A stretch of 14,213 nucleotides of DNA from an uncultured archaeon (GTDB taxonomy: Archaea > Nanobdellota > Nanobdellia > Woesearchaeales > ARS49): assembly GCA_902385765.1 (NCBI GenBank), contig CABMGU010000013.1, forward strand, positions 1 to 14,213, read 5' to 3'. The notes beneath the pieces are model-generated. The model was not told the DNA's origin and ran no database searches. It saw only the letters and a list, made by a program, of their open reading frames with translations. The position numbers were made by a program, and so were the translations under genes. Position 1 is the stretch's first letter, and every line of letters starts with the position of its first letter. Below are positions 1 to 8,173 of the stretch, piece by piece.

Positions 1-570
1 AAGTGTTGTCGGTTCAACATTCAGCAGTATGAATTTCGTTTGCTGGTTGCCTTCTTCTTTTACGCTTCCCATTTGTTGTTGTGTTATTTTTTCGTATTGT
101 ATCAGTGGCGGTATGCTTTTTGTTATCAGTTCCAGCAGGTTTTCATCTCCGTAGACGAAATAATATTTGATGTTCGGGTTTGTTAGGAAGAGGAAGTTTG
201 TAACGCGGTATGGCAGTTTTAGTTCAAGCGCCCATACTGTGATGTCTTGTCCTTCAAGCAGTGATGGTGCGAACATGGGTTTGTCTCCGAAATCTTTTCC
301 CGCACTTGCTATTTTGAATTTGCATTCGCATCCTTCTGTGCATTCGAATGCTATTCCTTGTGGCGGTACTGGAAGTTTTTGTGCTGTTCCCCTGCTGACT
401 ATGGCTCCTGTGAAGATGTTTTCTATGTCTGTTGCGAGTGTTAGTTGGAGTTTTTCCTGGCTTAGGTTTCTTTGTTTGTTTGCCACGTTGAAGAAGAACG
501 CGAGTATTAGTGCTCCGGCTATTATGACAAATATCCAGTGGAATTGTAACTCAAAACCCCTTTTTACCAT
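1..570 (-). CDS. single-pass membrane protein with pilin-like N-terminus, partial (3' end outside window)
   Basis: This is the last visible gene of the surface operon. It starts at ATG 568-570 and stays open for 190 codons to the left edge, so its C-terminus is missing. The N-terminus MVKRGFELQFHWIFVIIAGA is a short basic segment followed by a hydrophobic helix (residues about 12-29). RG|FELQF resembles a type IV prepilin cleavage site, with a glycine before a phenylalanine. The rest looks extracytoplasmic, with a cysteine cluster at residues 77, 81 and 83. From memory, proteins beginning RGFELQFHWIF recur in DPANN archaea, but I know no function for them. The start overlaps the end of the upstream gene by 7 nt, and no strong Shine-Dalgarno sequence precedes it, which suggests translational coupling. 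Function unknown. That it is a real gene is well supported by the long open frame and operon position; the pilin-like reading is inference. Confidence 0.82.
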   Translation of the reverse strand, partial: MVKRGFELQFHWIFVIIAGALILAFFFNVANKQRNLSQEKLQLTLATDIENIFTGAIVSRGTAQKLPVPPQGIAFECTEGCECKFKIASAGKDFGDKPMFAPSLLEGQDITVWALELKLPYRVTNFLFLTNPNIKYYFVYGDENLLELITKSIPPLIQYEKITQQQMGSVKEEGNQQTKFILLNVEPTTL

Positions 571-1082
571 TCTGATACTTTTGCTCTTTTGCCTGTTCCT
601 TCAAGTCTTAGCGTGACTACTCCTGTGTTTGGCAGGCAGATGTATCCTGTGTCTACTTGTATGTCCGGTAAATCAAAATCTTGTGTTCTTGGCACTATGA
701 ACACGTTTGAGCTTTTTAGTTTGCAGGCGTCTTCTGCCCATTTGACGTTTATTGTTTGTGAAGGCATTTCTAGTTTTGGATTTGTTGTTTCTGTTGTTGG
801 GTCGCAGGTGCTTGTAGTGTAATCAAAGAAGCAGACTCCGTAATATTTGGTTGGCAGTTTTAGTTCTACTTTTCGTACGGTTCCGTAGTCTCGTTTGACT
901 CCTTCTACTGCTATTTCAAGGTCTGTTCGGAAATCTACAAGCACGACTTGTTCTTGTCTTTCTATGAAGTATTGGATTGCTTTGTACCCGTATGTTACAA
1001 TCAGGATAAAAACCAGCCCTGCGAGTATGAATATGAATATTTGTCCTATGATTTGCGCTTTAGTGTTTCTTGTGCTTGCCAT
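564..1082 (-). CDS. small single-pass membrane protein with class III signal-like N-terminus
   Basis: A 172-aa protein beginning MASTRNTKAQIIGQIFIFIL. KA|QIIGQ followed by a hydrophobic helix (about residues 12-31) resembles the archaeal class III signal sequence read by prepilin peptidases, although a plain signal anchor is possible. The segment after the helix (about 32-60) is charged and probably helical. The remainder is probably a beta-rich outside domain with four cysteines (84, 93, 120, 149), enough for two disulfides. It contains VELKLP, similar to LELKLP in the next gene, so the two may be distantly related. The start lies 23 nt inside the end of the 1585-aa gene and its own end overlaps the next start by 7 nt, so it should be translated in a coupled way. 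I do not recognise a characterised family. Role inferred: a minor pilin-like or accessory subunit of the surface assembly. Confidence 0.85.
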   Translation of the reverse strand: MASTRNTKAQIIGQIFIFILAGLVFILIVTYGYKAIQYFIERQEQVVLVDFRTDLEIAVEGVKRDYGTVRKVELKLPTKYYGVCFFDYTTSTCDPTTETTNPKLEMPSQTINVKWAEDACKLKSSNVFIVPRTQDFDLPDIQVDTGYICLPNTGVVTLRLEGTGKRAKVSEW

Positions 1083-4000
1083 ATTCTTCGAGTTCTTTTT
1101 CGAATTCTTTTTCGTGGACTTTGTAGTATTCTGCTGTTATTCGTAATTTTCTTAGTAATTCTTCGATTTCTTCTTTTGTGAGTTTTCCTTCGCGCCATAG
1201 TTTGATTTTGATCAGTACTTGTGTTCTTTGGTATTCGCTTAGCCCGTCGAGTAATGCTTTGAGTCTTGCCAGCGGTTCTTCTGGTTGAACTTCTTTGTGC
1301 GCTATTTTTCTTAGTCGTTCTAGTGCTGCGGAGTATGGTACGTGTTTTTTCTTGATTTCTTTTTCAAGTGATATCCAGTCTTTGTCTGGTATTTCTTCTT
1401 TTTTTGCAAACCTGCGTAGCTTGTCGATTTCTTCTGGTTTTAGTATTGCCGGCTTGATTTCTGGTTTTATGAGCGCTTCTGGCTTTTTGCGTTCTTTTGC
1501 CAGTATTATGAGTGCTCCCAGGATTATTCCTCCTATTGCGAGTGCGAGGAATATGAGGTATAACAGCCACATTAGGGAGGGTTGTTCTTCTGTTACGGCT
1601 ATTTCTTCCATCATTACTGGCGCTTCTTCTGCTGCAGCCGGTCTCGCGCACACTTTTGTGTCTGTTGTGCAGTTCATTCCGTCGCAGTCATTGTTTTCGA
1701 TGCAGCTTTTTCCTTCTCCGCAGGGCTCGCATGGTCCTCCGCAGTCTATGTCTGTTTCTCCTGTTGTGAGTTTTTTGTCTGCGCAGGGTGGCGCGTCTAC
1801 GCACACATTATTTTTGAGGTCGCAGTATCCTGATATGCAGTTTGAATTGTCCTTGCATACTTTGTAGTTTTCGCAAAGCTCGCAGGGTTCTCCTCCGCAG
1901 TCAACGTCTGATTCCATTCCGTTGAGGATTCCGTCGTCACAGCTTGCTGTTTTGCACCTGTTGTCTTCGCAGTAGTTTGTTGAGCAGTCCACGTCAAGGC
2001 TGCATTTTTTGCCTTCTGAGCATCCGTCGCAGCTTCCTCCGCAGTCTACATCGGTCTCGTCTTCGTCTTTTTCTCCGTCCTGGCAGGTTGGAGGTATTCT
2101 GCTCGTGTCTACTGTTACTCCGTTGCTTTCCATTGGCTCGCTTAGCAAGCCGACTTTGTTTACTGCTTTGACTATGAACTTGTAGGTTTTGCCGTTTGTG
2201 AGAAGGAATGGTGTTCCGCTTGTTGTCGTTGAGATGTATATCGGTTCTCCTGTTGTTGTGTTGCTGATGTAGTCTTTGAAGATTATTTTGTTTCCTGTTG
2301 CTTCTTTGAGTGTGATGAGGTAGTGTGATATTCCGCTTTCAGGGTCTTCTCCTCTGAATGCGACTCTTATTTTGCTTTTGCTCCAGGTTACTTCCGGCTC
2401 ATCAGTGAGTGCTGATGTGTCGTCTACTGCGGTCATTGCTGGCGGTGTTGTGTCGATGAATACGGGTATTTCTATTATGTCGGATTGTTCTCCTGAAACG
2501 TGCGCACATTTGACATAGTATGTGTATTCTCCTGGGTTTTGTACTGTTATTTGTTGTCTTTGCACGTATGCTGCTGTTCCTGCTCCCATTGGTTTTGTTA
2601 GGTCGTCCTGGTTTTCTCCGAAATAGCAGTATACTCGTTTGTTTGCGACTACTCCTATGCTGAAGTTTAGCGCTCCGAATCCGTATGGCGTGCTGCTTGT
2701 TACGTTTAGCGGTAATGTGAGGTCTACTGTGAAGGATACTTGTTTTGGCTCGGTTGTCAGCTGGTTTTTGGCTTTGCAGGCTATCCAGTATTGGTATGTT
2801 CTTTGTTCTGTTACGTTTACGTCTGCTGCAACGCTTGTTTTTGGTGTTCTGTCGTATCCGGGGAATTTTCCGTCCATTAATCCGAAGTTGCTTGCTGCGA
2901 GTGAGTATTTGCAGAATCCTGGTTTGTCGATTTGTGCTTTCAGTGTTGTTGAGTATATGGCTTGGTCTGGTATGTATGGCTCTGCTATTACTGCTGGTTC
3001 TGCGAATGCTGTTATGAGTACTGGGGGTTCTGGGTCTAGTGTTATGTCAAAGCTTCTTTGTATTATTCCGAATTGTTCGAAATTACAGTAGACGTGCAAG
3101 GGGTGTGCTTCTTGTGAGCCGTATGGTATGCTTAATCCTGAGGTTGTGTGTATTGTTCCTGCGCCTTCAAACGCGTTCAAGAATTCGAAATCTGTAGCGC
3201 TTGGTGGTGTTGGCGTGTCAAACACGTATTTGCACTCGCTTGGTATTGGTGTTTCGACTGTTGCGTTGAAGATTGAGTATGCTGTTGTTCCGAATGCAGG
3301 GCTTGTGAGTCTTATGCCTGGTTTTGCTGTTGCTACGAAGAACGTGCTTTGTTTGTATATTGTCAGCGTGTTGAATCCTGTTGCTTCTACTATTATCGTG
3401 TATTGTCCTCCTGTTATGTTGCCTATTTTTGCTGTGAATGTCTGGTTGTTCGCTGTTGTGAATTGTTTTGTTATGTCTCTTGGTATTTCATTTATTGCGT
3501 AAGGGTCTGCGTAATTGTCCAGGACGAGTGTTACTTTGTCAAGGCTTGCTGGTCTTGTGAAATTCAGTATTATGTCGATTGCTGTTTTGTTTGTTATGCT
3601 TTGGTCTTCTGGTATTATGGTGAGTCCTGCAAGGTCAGGGTCTACGAACAGCTGGTATTTTAGTCCTGGCGCGTCAAAGTAGATTGTTTTGTCGTTGTGC
3701 CCGTTGACTGTAAAGTTGTAATTGCCCAGTATGTTCGTTACTGGTGTGAATTCGTGGACTTCTGCCATTCCTGTTGTTAGTTGTGACAGCTGTACTGATT
3801 CTCCTTCTCTCATTATTTCTGCGAATGTTATTTGTGTTGGCTCGTCGAATGTGAATGTGAATGTTGGTTTTGTTGCTGAGGTGTATATTTTGTTGCCGAT
3901 TACTCTTCCTCCTGTTACTGTCAGGTTTACTAATTGTGGCGGATTGCAGCTCTCGCACGCATAAATGTCGGTTTCCTGTACGACTTCAAGGTTGTTGGCT

Positions 4001-5817
4001 GCGTCTCTGCTGTAGAATGATATTGTGTTGTTTCCTGCTTTTAGCCTGCCGAGTGTTTTGTTTCCTTCTTTTAATGCGCCGTTTTTGAGTGCGAGTTTTG
4101 TTGCGCTTGTGATTATGCTGAACGCGCTTGCGTCATCGCATGGTGTTGTTTCATCTTTTATGCAGAGGTATGTTTTGTATCCTGTTTTTCCTGCATTGTC
4201 TAATGGCGGGCTTGTTGAGTTTTTCTTGTCAAATATTCTTATGTTGATGAAGTCTGTTCTTCCTGCGTATCCTGTTGGTATTAGCGTGGTTGTTGGCGGG
4301 TAGTGGTCTTGCTCGCACGCTTTGTCTCCGTATTTGCAGTCTGCTCCTGCAGTTCCGTCTGCGTTTTTTATGCATCCTGTTATGTCGCTGTACTGGCATA
4401 CTCCGAGTTCGCAGGTGTCTGTGCTTGGCACTGCTATGCTGTTGTCAGGGTTTAATCTTATTCCTCCTTCTGGTGACCCGCATTGTGCTGAAGTGTAGTC
4501 TGCGCAGGCTGCTTCGTCGCAGGTTTTGCTTGTTTTTCTGTCAGCATCAAAGAAGCAGGGATACAAATCGTTGCTTAGCGCGTCGCTTTTTTCTTCCCTG
4601 CAGACATCCCATATTGCGCTTATTGCTTTTGCTATTTCCATTCCTGCTGTTCCGTTTGTGCTGCAGAGTTTGCAGTTGTTGTATCTTTTGTCTACGCATA
4701 CTCCTGTTCCAAGGTCGTCAAATACTTCGTTCCATTGGCAGTCTCCTGCTCCGCAGTTGTCTCTTTCGCATGTTTCTTTGCTTTTGTAGTCGTAGCAGGT
4801 CATTCTTGGGTCGCAGGCATAGCATTTGTTTGCTGTTGTTGCGCTTTTGTCGAAAAAGCAGTATCTGTATGTGAGTCCTGTTTCACAGCTGGTTGTTGTT
4901 GCGAACAAGCCGAATGGGTCTCCTGCACTGCAGGGTGTTTTTTCTACGCATCTTGGTCCTTGTTCATCTGCTATGCAGTATTGGGTTTTCGTGCAGCTTA
5001 CTGGAGGGCTTAGTGTTGTTAGTCTGTTTGCTTCTGTGCATTGGTATCCTTTGTTGAATAGTGCTCCGAATGTGAGGTTGACGGTTCTTCCGAATATTCT
5101 GTCAAAATCTGTTGCAGTGTATTGCCCGTATCCTTTTGTTATGAGGTATTCCTGATATTGGTCGTATGTGTAGTAGTTTACGCAGAATTGTCCTTGTTGT
5201 TCCCAGCATTCTATGTCTCCTGCGTTTCCTTTTGCTGTTGCAGGGCTGCTGTCTCCTGCTAGGCTGTAGTGTGCTATGACTGAGTATGTGTAGTCTGTGT
5301 TGAATTCCAGCGCTGGGTCTTCGTCTTTGAAGGTTGTTGCTGCTGGTATTGTTGCTATGTTTTGGAAGTTTGTGCATTCTCCTTTGCATCTTCCTATTGC
5401 AATGTAATCAGCCGGGCAGGGTAAATTGAAGTTGAGTCTTAGTGCTTTTTGTCCTTTTACTGGTGCTGCGTAAAAGTTTGTTGGTGCCGGGTTGTAATTT
5501 GGCGAGCCGCATCCTGTGACTATTGCGCAGTCTGAGGGGCAGCTTGTTGCGTTTTCTGTTGCTTGGCAGATGTTGTCTCCGCATCTTGGTGCTGTTATGT
5601 TTATTCTTGATGCATTGCAGTATTGTGAGCAGGTTACCTGTATGTTGGGTGGTGGTCCTGCGTAGATGAATCTTTTTGCTAAGCAGTTTGTTTGTGTGTC
5701 ATAGCTTCCGTTGAAAACTACTGGGTCGCAGCAGCATCCTACGTTTTGCGCGTAAACGATTATTGGTATGACTATGAGGAATGCAGTGATTATTGCGAGG
5801 TTTATTCTACTGGACAT
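1060..5817 (-). CDS. giant cysteine-rich multidomain surface protein, type I membrane topology
   Basis: A 1585-aa predicted surface protein. Residues 1-23 form a Sec signal peptide ending VYA|QNVG, followed by a CCC triplet at 28-30. A CGDNIC...CPSDC motif lies at 79-97 and a fibronectin type III-like segment at about 110-198. A cysteine-dense region runs to about 500, followed by several Ig-like or beta-sandwich segments (about 505-1240; one contains SFYSRDAANN). Three Cys repeats lie at 1245-1390. A transmembrane helix at about 1415-1440 is followed by KERKK and a highly charged, helical tail of 145 aa (1441-1585) that should lie in the cytoplasm. It is probably an adhesin or scaffold displayed outside the cell. 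The start overlaps the upstream gene by 16 nt with AGGTGG just ahead; the end overlaps the next start by 23 nt. Domain limits are by eye. The gene call is firm, the function unknown. Confidence 0.88.
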   Translation of the reverse strand: MSSRINLAIITAFLIVIPIIVYAQNVGCCCDPVVFNGSYDTQTNCLAKRFIYAGPPPNIQVTCSQYCNASRINITAPRCGDNICQATENATSCPSDCAIVTGCGSPNYNPAPTNFYAAPVKGQKALRLNFNLPCPADYIAIGRCKGECTNFQNIATIPAATTFKDEDPALEFNTDYTYSVIAHYSLAGDSSPATAKGNAGDIECWEQQGQFCVNYYTYDQYQEYLITKGYGQYTATDFDRIFGRTVNLTFGALFNKGYQCTEANRLTTLSPPVSCTKTQYCIADEQGPRCVEKTPCSAGDPFGLFATTTSCETGLTYRYCFFDKSATTANKCYACDPRMTCYDYKSKETCERDNCGAGDCQWNEVFDDLGTGVCVDKRYNNCKLCSTNGTAGMEIAKAISAIWDVCREEKSDALSNDLYPCFFDADRKTSKTCDEAACADYTSAQCGSPEGGIRLNPDNSIAVPSTDTCELGVCQYSDITGCIKNADGTAGADCKYGDKACEQDHYPPTTTLIPTGYAGRTDFINIRIFDKKNSTSPPLDNAGKTGYKTYLCIKDETTPCDDASAFSIITSATKLALKNGALKEGNKTLGRLKAGNNTISFYSRDAANNLEVVQETDIYACESCNPPQLVNLTVTGGRVIGNKIYTSATKPTFTFTFDEPTQITFAEIMREGESVQLSQLTTGMAEVHEFTPVTNILGNYNFTVNGHNDKTIYFDAPGLKYQLFVDPDLAGLTIIPEDQSITNKTAIDIILNFTRPASLDKVTLVLDNYADPYAINEIPRDITKQFTTANNQTFTAKIGNITGGQYTIIVEATGFNTLTIYKQSTFFVATAKPGIRLTSPAFGTTAYSIFNATVETPIPSECKYVFDTPTPPSATDFEFLNAFEGAGTIHTTSGLSIPYGSQEAHPLHVYCNFEQFGIIQRSFDITLDPEPPVLITAFAEPAVIAEPYIPDQAIYSTTLKAQIDKPGFCKYSLAASNFGLMDGKFPGYDRTPKTSVAADVNVTEQRTYQYWIACKAKNQLTTEPKQVSFTVDLTLPLNVTSSTPYGFGALNFSIGVVANKRVYCYFGENQDDLTKPMGAGTAAYVQRQQITVQNPGEYTYYVKCAHVSGEQSDIIEIPVFIDTTPPAMTAVDDTSALTDEPEVTWSKSKIRVAFRGEDPESGISHYLITLKEATGNKIIFKDYISNTTTGEPIYISTTTSGTPFLLTNGKTYKFIVKAVNKVGLLSEPMESNGVTVDTSRIPPTCQDGEKDEDETDVDCGGSCDGCSEGKKCSLDVDCSTNYCEDNRCKTASCDDGILNGMESDVDCGGEPCELCENYKVCKDNSNCISGYCDLKNNVCVDAPPCADKKLTTGETDIDCGGPCEPCGEGKSCIENNDCDGMNCTTDTKVCARPAAAEEAPVMMEEIAVTEEQPSLMWLLYLIFLALAIGGIILGALIILAKERKKPEALIKPEIKPAILKPEEIDKLRRFAKKEEIPDKDWISLEKEIKKKHVPYSAALERLRKIAHKEVQPEEPLARLKALLDGLSEYQRTQVLIKIKLWREGKLTKEEIEELLRKLRITAEYYKVHEKEFEKELEEYGKHKKH
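1648..2085 (-). repeat. three tandem Cys-rich repeats (DxDCGG type) within the giant surface protein
   Basis: Three degenerate protein repeats lie back to back just outside the membrane helix, at residues 1245-1288, 1293-1339 and 1345-1390 (44-47 aa each). Each follows the pattern C-D/A-(about 10)-E-x-D-V/I-DCGG-xx-C-xx-C-xxxxx-C-xxxx-DC/NC-(4-5)-C-(5-7)-C. The DVDCGG/DIDCGG core is invariant and cysteine spacing is nearly constant, so each unit probably folds as a small disulfide-stabilised module. Similar DCGG cysteine modules occur in secreted proteins of many microbes. Here they probably form a stiff stalk holding the large N-terminal part away from the membrane, which is inference. Confidence 0.8.
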
Positions 5818-7079
5818 AGTGCCACCTGTAATTGTATGTCTTGGTAATCGTACCAGTTTTCATCGTGTGCGCTGTTGTCTTTTGCGTATACTCTTATGCC
5901 GAATGGCAGTCCTATCGCGTTTTCTCCTGGTATTTGTTTTGGTGTTACGTCGTAGATGATTTCGTTTTCGTCAGGGTCTGATGCGTTTAGTTCTATTGTG
6001 ACCGGGTCATTCACGCAGATGTCTGTTATGACGAGCTTGTTGCCGCTTATTGTTATGCTTGCTCCTCTGTTTTCTTTCACGTGGAAGGCGAACTTGTCAA
6101 GCTCTGTTGTGTCTATCTGCCATAGTGCTGGTCTTCTGTTTTTTCTTGCTATCCAGAACTCGTATGGTTTGTTGTCAAGTGTGCTTTGTGTGTCTTTTAG
6201 CACGACTATGCTGTCTTCTCCTTCTCTTGTTGTCGTGACTGTAAATGATTCTCTGTTTTCTGGTTTGTATGATATGTCTGTTACGTCTGCGTCGATTATC
6301 TGTTTGGCTGTGAAGTACACTGTTGCGAGTCTGACGTTTTCTTTGACTGCGAAGTCTTTTAGTTGTGTTTTGTCTCCGCCTGGTGTTGCGATTTCTATCG
6401 GCCAGTTGAGTTCTATTGTGATGTATTTTTCTCCTTGGAATTGCTCTTGTTTTTCCGCGAATATCAGTGAGACTGCCGGATTCCCTGCCGTTATCGTGTA
6501 GCCTTTGTCTTCGAATGTTTTCCATTTTGTGCATTCTGCTGTTTTTTGTGCGATGTATTTTTCAAGGTTTTCCTGTATTGAGTTTGTTACGTTTTCGCCT
6601 GCTGGTGTTTTTTTGTAGAGTGGGGGCATTTTGCTCATTCCGTAGTATCCTGTGAAGAGCAGTTCTCCTCCTGCGTATGGAAATCCTGGGAATGGATAAT
6701 CTGGTGGTTCTGCATAGAATAGTGTTTCGACGTTTCCTTCTGGAGGCATTACGAGGTATGGTGTTTTTAGTTCTCCCAAGTCCTGGTCTGTGAGCGTTAG
6801 GTATGGTCCTGTGTCTGCGTAGTCTGGTGTTAGTCCTCCCTGGCTTGCGTAGATTGTTCCTCCTTGTTTTCCGATGAGTTTGAGCGCTTCTTTTGACGAA
6901 ATATCAAGGCAGGTGTTTATGTAGTCTTGTAATGGTTGGAGTCCTAGTTGTTCCAGTCTTTGTGTTGTTTCTTTTGTTTCTATTCTTCCTGACATTTTGG
7001 TTCCAGCGTATAATGTTATTCCGAATGCGACCACTACCAAGATTCCTATGATGATGAATATGGTGATCTGTGCCTTCAT
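5802..7079 (-). CDS. membrane-anchored surface protein with class III (pilin-like) N-terminus
   Basis: A 425-aa protein starting MKAQITIFIIIGILVVVAFG. The frame is open further upstream, but the ATG at 7079 overlaps the previous stop codon as ATGA, follows an AAGGAT sequence and gives a sensible export signal, so I chose it. KA|QITIF followed by a hydrophobic helix (about 5-25) matches the archaeal class III signal pattern. Residues 50-80 hold a YINTCL...ALKLIGKQGGTIY segment. From memory, the combination of a TIFIIIG N-terminus with Cys-Leu and a downstream QGG-I recurs in DPANN surface proteins of unknown function. The C-terminal part (about 320-425) looks like beta-sandwich domains (VNDPVTIELNASDPDENE). 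It overlaps the next gene by 16 nt. Possible role: a pilin-like or anchoring subunit of the operon's surface structure. Gene call firm, role inferred. Confidence 0.86.
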   Translation of the reverse strand: MKAQITIFIIIGILVVVAFGITLYAGTKMSGRIETKETTQRLEQLGLQPLQDYINTCLDISSKEALKLIGKQGGTIYASQGGLTPDYADTGPYLTLTDQDLGELKTPYLVMPPEGNVETLFYAEPPDYPFPGFPYAGGELLFTGYYGMSKMPPLYKKTPAGENVTNSIQENLEKYIAQKTAECTKWKTFEDKGYTITAGNPAVSLIFAEKQEQFQGEKYITIELNWPIEIATPGGDKTQLKDFAVKENVRLATVYFTAKQIIDADVTDISYKPENRESFTVTTTREGEDSIVVLKDTQSTLDNKPYEFWIARKNRRPALWQIDTTELDKFAFHVKENRGASITISGNKLVITDICVNDPVTIELNASDPDENEIIYDVTPKQIPGENAIGLPFGIRVYAKDNSAHDENWYDYQDIQLQVALCPVE

Positions 7080-8173
7080 TTGTATATCCTTAGCTTGCCT
7101 GTCATGTCCTGCCACGCGTCGATGATGCTTGTGTGCCTGTCCATTGAGTTTGCTGGTGATGTTTTGTATGCGGCTATGTAGAAGTCTGTTTCTGATGGCT
7201 GTTCTTCGCAGCTTGCTCTGCTGTCGTATCTCTTGATGTATCTGTCGCATGCTTTGTCTGGCAGTTGGATGTTTGAGTAGTACCATCCTGCATAGCTTAT
7301 TGGCGGTAAAGTGATGTTTTCTTGTTTGAAGCCGTAAAAGAATTTTTGTCCGTCCTTTGTGATGTCGAGGTAGTTGAATTGTGGCGTGATTTTGTAGTAT
7401 GTGTAGTTGTATTGTGCTGGTATGTAGTCGTTTACGTAGTCTTTTAGTTTTTCATAGGAGTCTGCAACATAATCTATTTCTGTTTGCGTGACTGCCGGCA
7501 TCGGGCTTACTCCTGGTGCATAGATTATGCTTTGCGTGTCAGGGTTGTAGTACACGTTGTCTCCGCAGGGATTGTATCCCGGGTTTACTGCATTGTCGCA
7601 TTTTGTTTTTGAGAAGTTTAATGCTTGTAATGGGCTTTTGTCTCCGTTGATTTCTGTGTTTATCGCCATTCCGAATGCGACTTTGTCTGCGTATTTTATC
7701 GCGCAGATGTTGTTGGCGCAGTTTTCTGTTCTTCTGTTTCCCGGCTGTAAGCAATATCTTCCCAGGAAGGTTGTGACGGTTCCGTAATCTGTGTTGTATT
7801 GGTATTCGTTAAGCGCGTTTTGGTAGTTGTCGCAGTATAATGCGAAGTTGTTGGTTCCTGCTATTGCCAGCAGTTGTTGTGCTATGAGTTTTGTTCTTGA
7901 GCTCCATTGTCCGTTTTCGCAGTAATTGTCTGAGAGGTATTGTTTGTCTTGTATGCATTTTGGCTTGTCTGCGTATGCTGTTCCTGTCCAGTATTTTTCT
8001 GGTTGGTTGTCAAGTGATTCGTTGTATGATGTTCTTACCAGGCATTGTGTTGGTTGAACGCAGAATCCTTGTGAGGTTAGGTCCCAGTTGTGTTTGAGGC
8101 TTACTGATTCCCAGTGTGCTGCAGTGACTGCAGGGATTAGTATCAAAATGAGAAGTATCAGTCTGCTGTGCAT
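7076..8173 (-). CDS. secreted protein of unknown function
   Basis: A 365-aa protein with an N-terminal signal peptide, MHSRLILLILILIPAVTA|AHW. The frame runs open for 74 codons upstream of this ATG, but that part is inside the previous gene in another frame and has no signal. The ATG at 8173 has GAGGT a few bases upstream and creates a 16-nt overlap with the previous gene. The mature part carries scattered cysteines, a YCENGQWSSRTKLIAQQLLA segment (about residues 80-105) and an NYCLQPGNRR-like Cys region. I recall GQW(S/T)SRTKL-type segments in other DPANN secreted proteins but know of no assigned function. No membrane helix is visible after the signal, so the product is probably released or held by a partner from the same operon. 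It overlaps the next gene by 4 nt. Confidence 0.84.
   Translation of the reverse strand: MHSRLILLILILIPAVTAAHWESVSLKHNWDLTSQGFCVQPTQCLVRTSYNESLDNQPEKYWTGTAYADKPKCIQDKQYLSDNYCENGQWSSRTKLIAQQLLAIAGTNNFALYCDNYQNALNEYQYNTDYGTVTTFLGRYCLQPGNRRTENCANNICAIKYADKVAFGMAINTEINGDKSPLQALNFSKTKCDNAVNPGYNPCGDNVYYNPDTQSIIYAPGVSPMPAVTQTEIDYVADSYEKLKDYVNDYIPAQYNYTYYKITPQFNYLDITKDGQKFFYGFKQENITLPPISYAGWYYSNIQLPDKACDRYIKRYDSRASCEEQPSETDFYIAAYKTSPANSMDRHTSIIDAWQDMTGKLRIYK

Noticed and set aside
4275..4874. Long plus-strand open frame of 199 codons opposite the giant surface gene
   Set aside because: It is Leu/Cys/Arg-rich antisense of a cysteine-rich gene, has no promoter, ribosome site or recognisable motif, and fits a shadow frame from the T/G-rich strand.
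7080..7286. Longer start for the 425-aa pilin-like protein
   Set aside because: The upstream codons are shadow sequence inside the preceding gene. ATG 7079 overlaps the previous stop as ATGA and gives a proper export signal.
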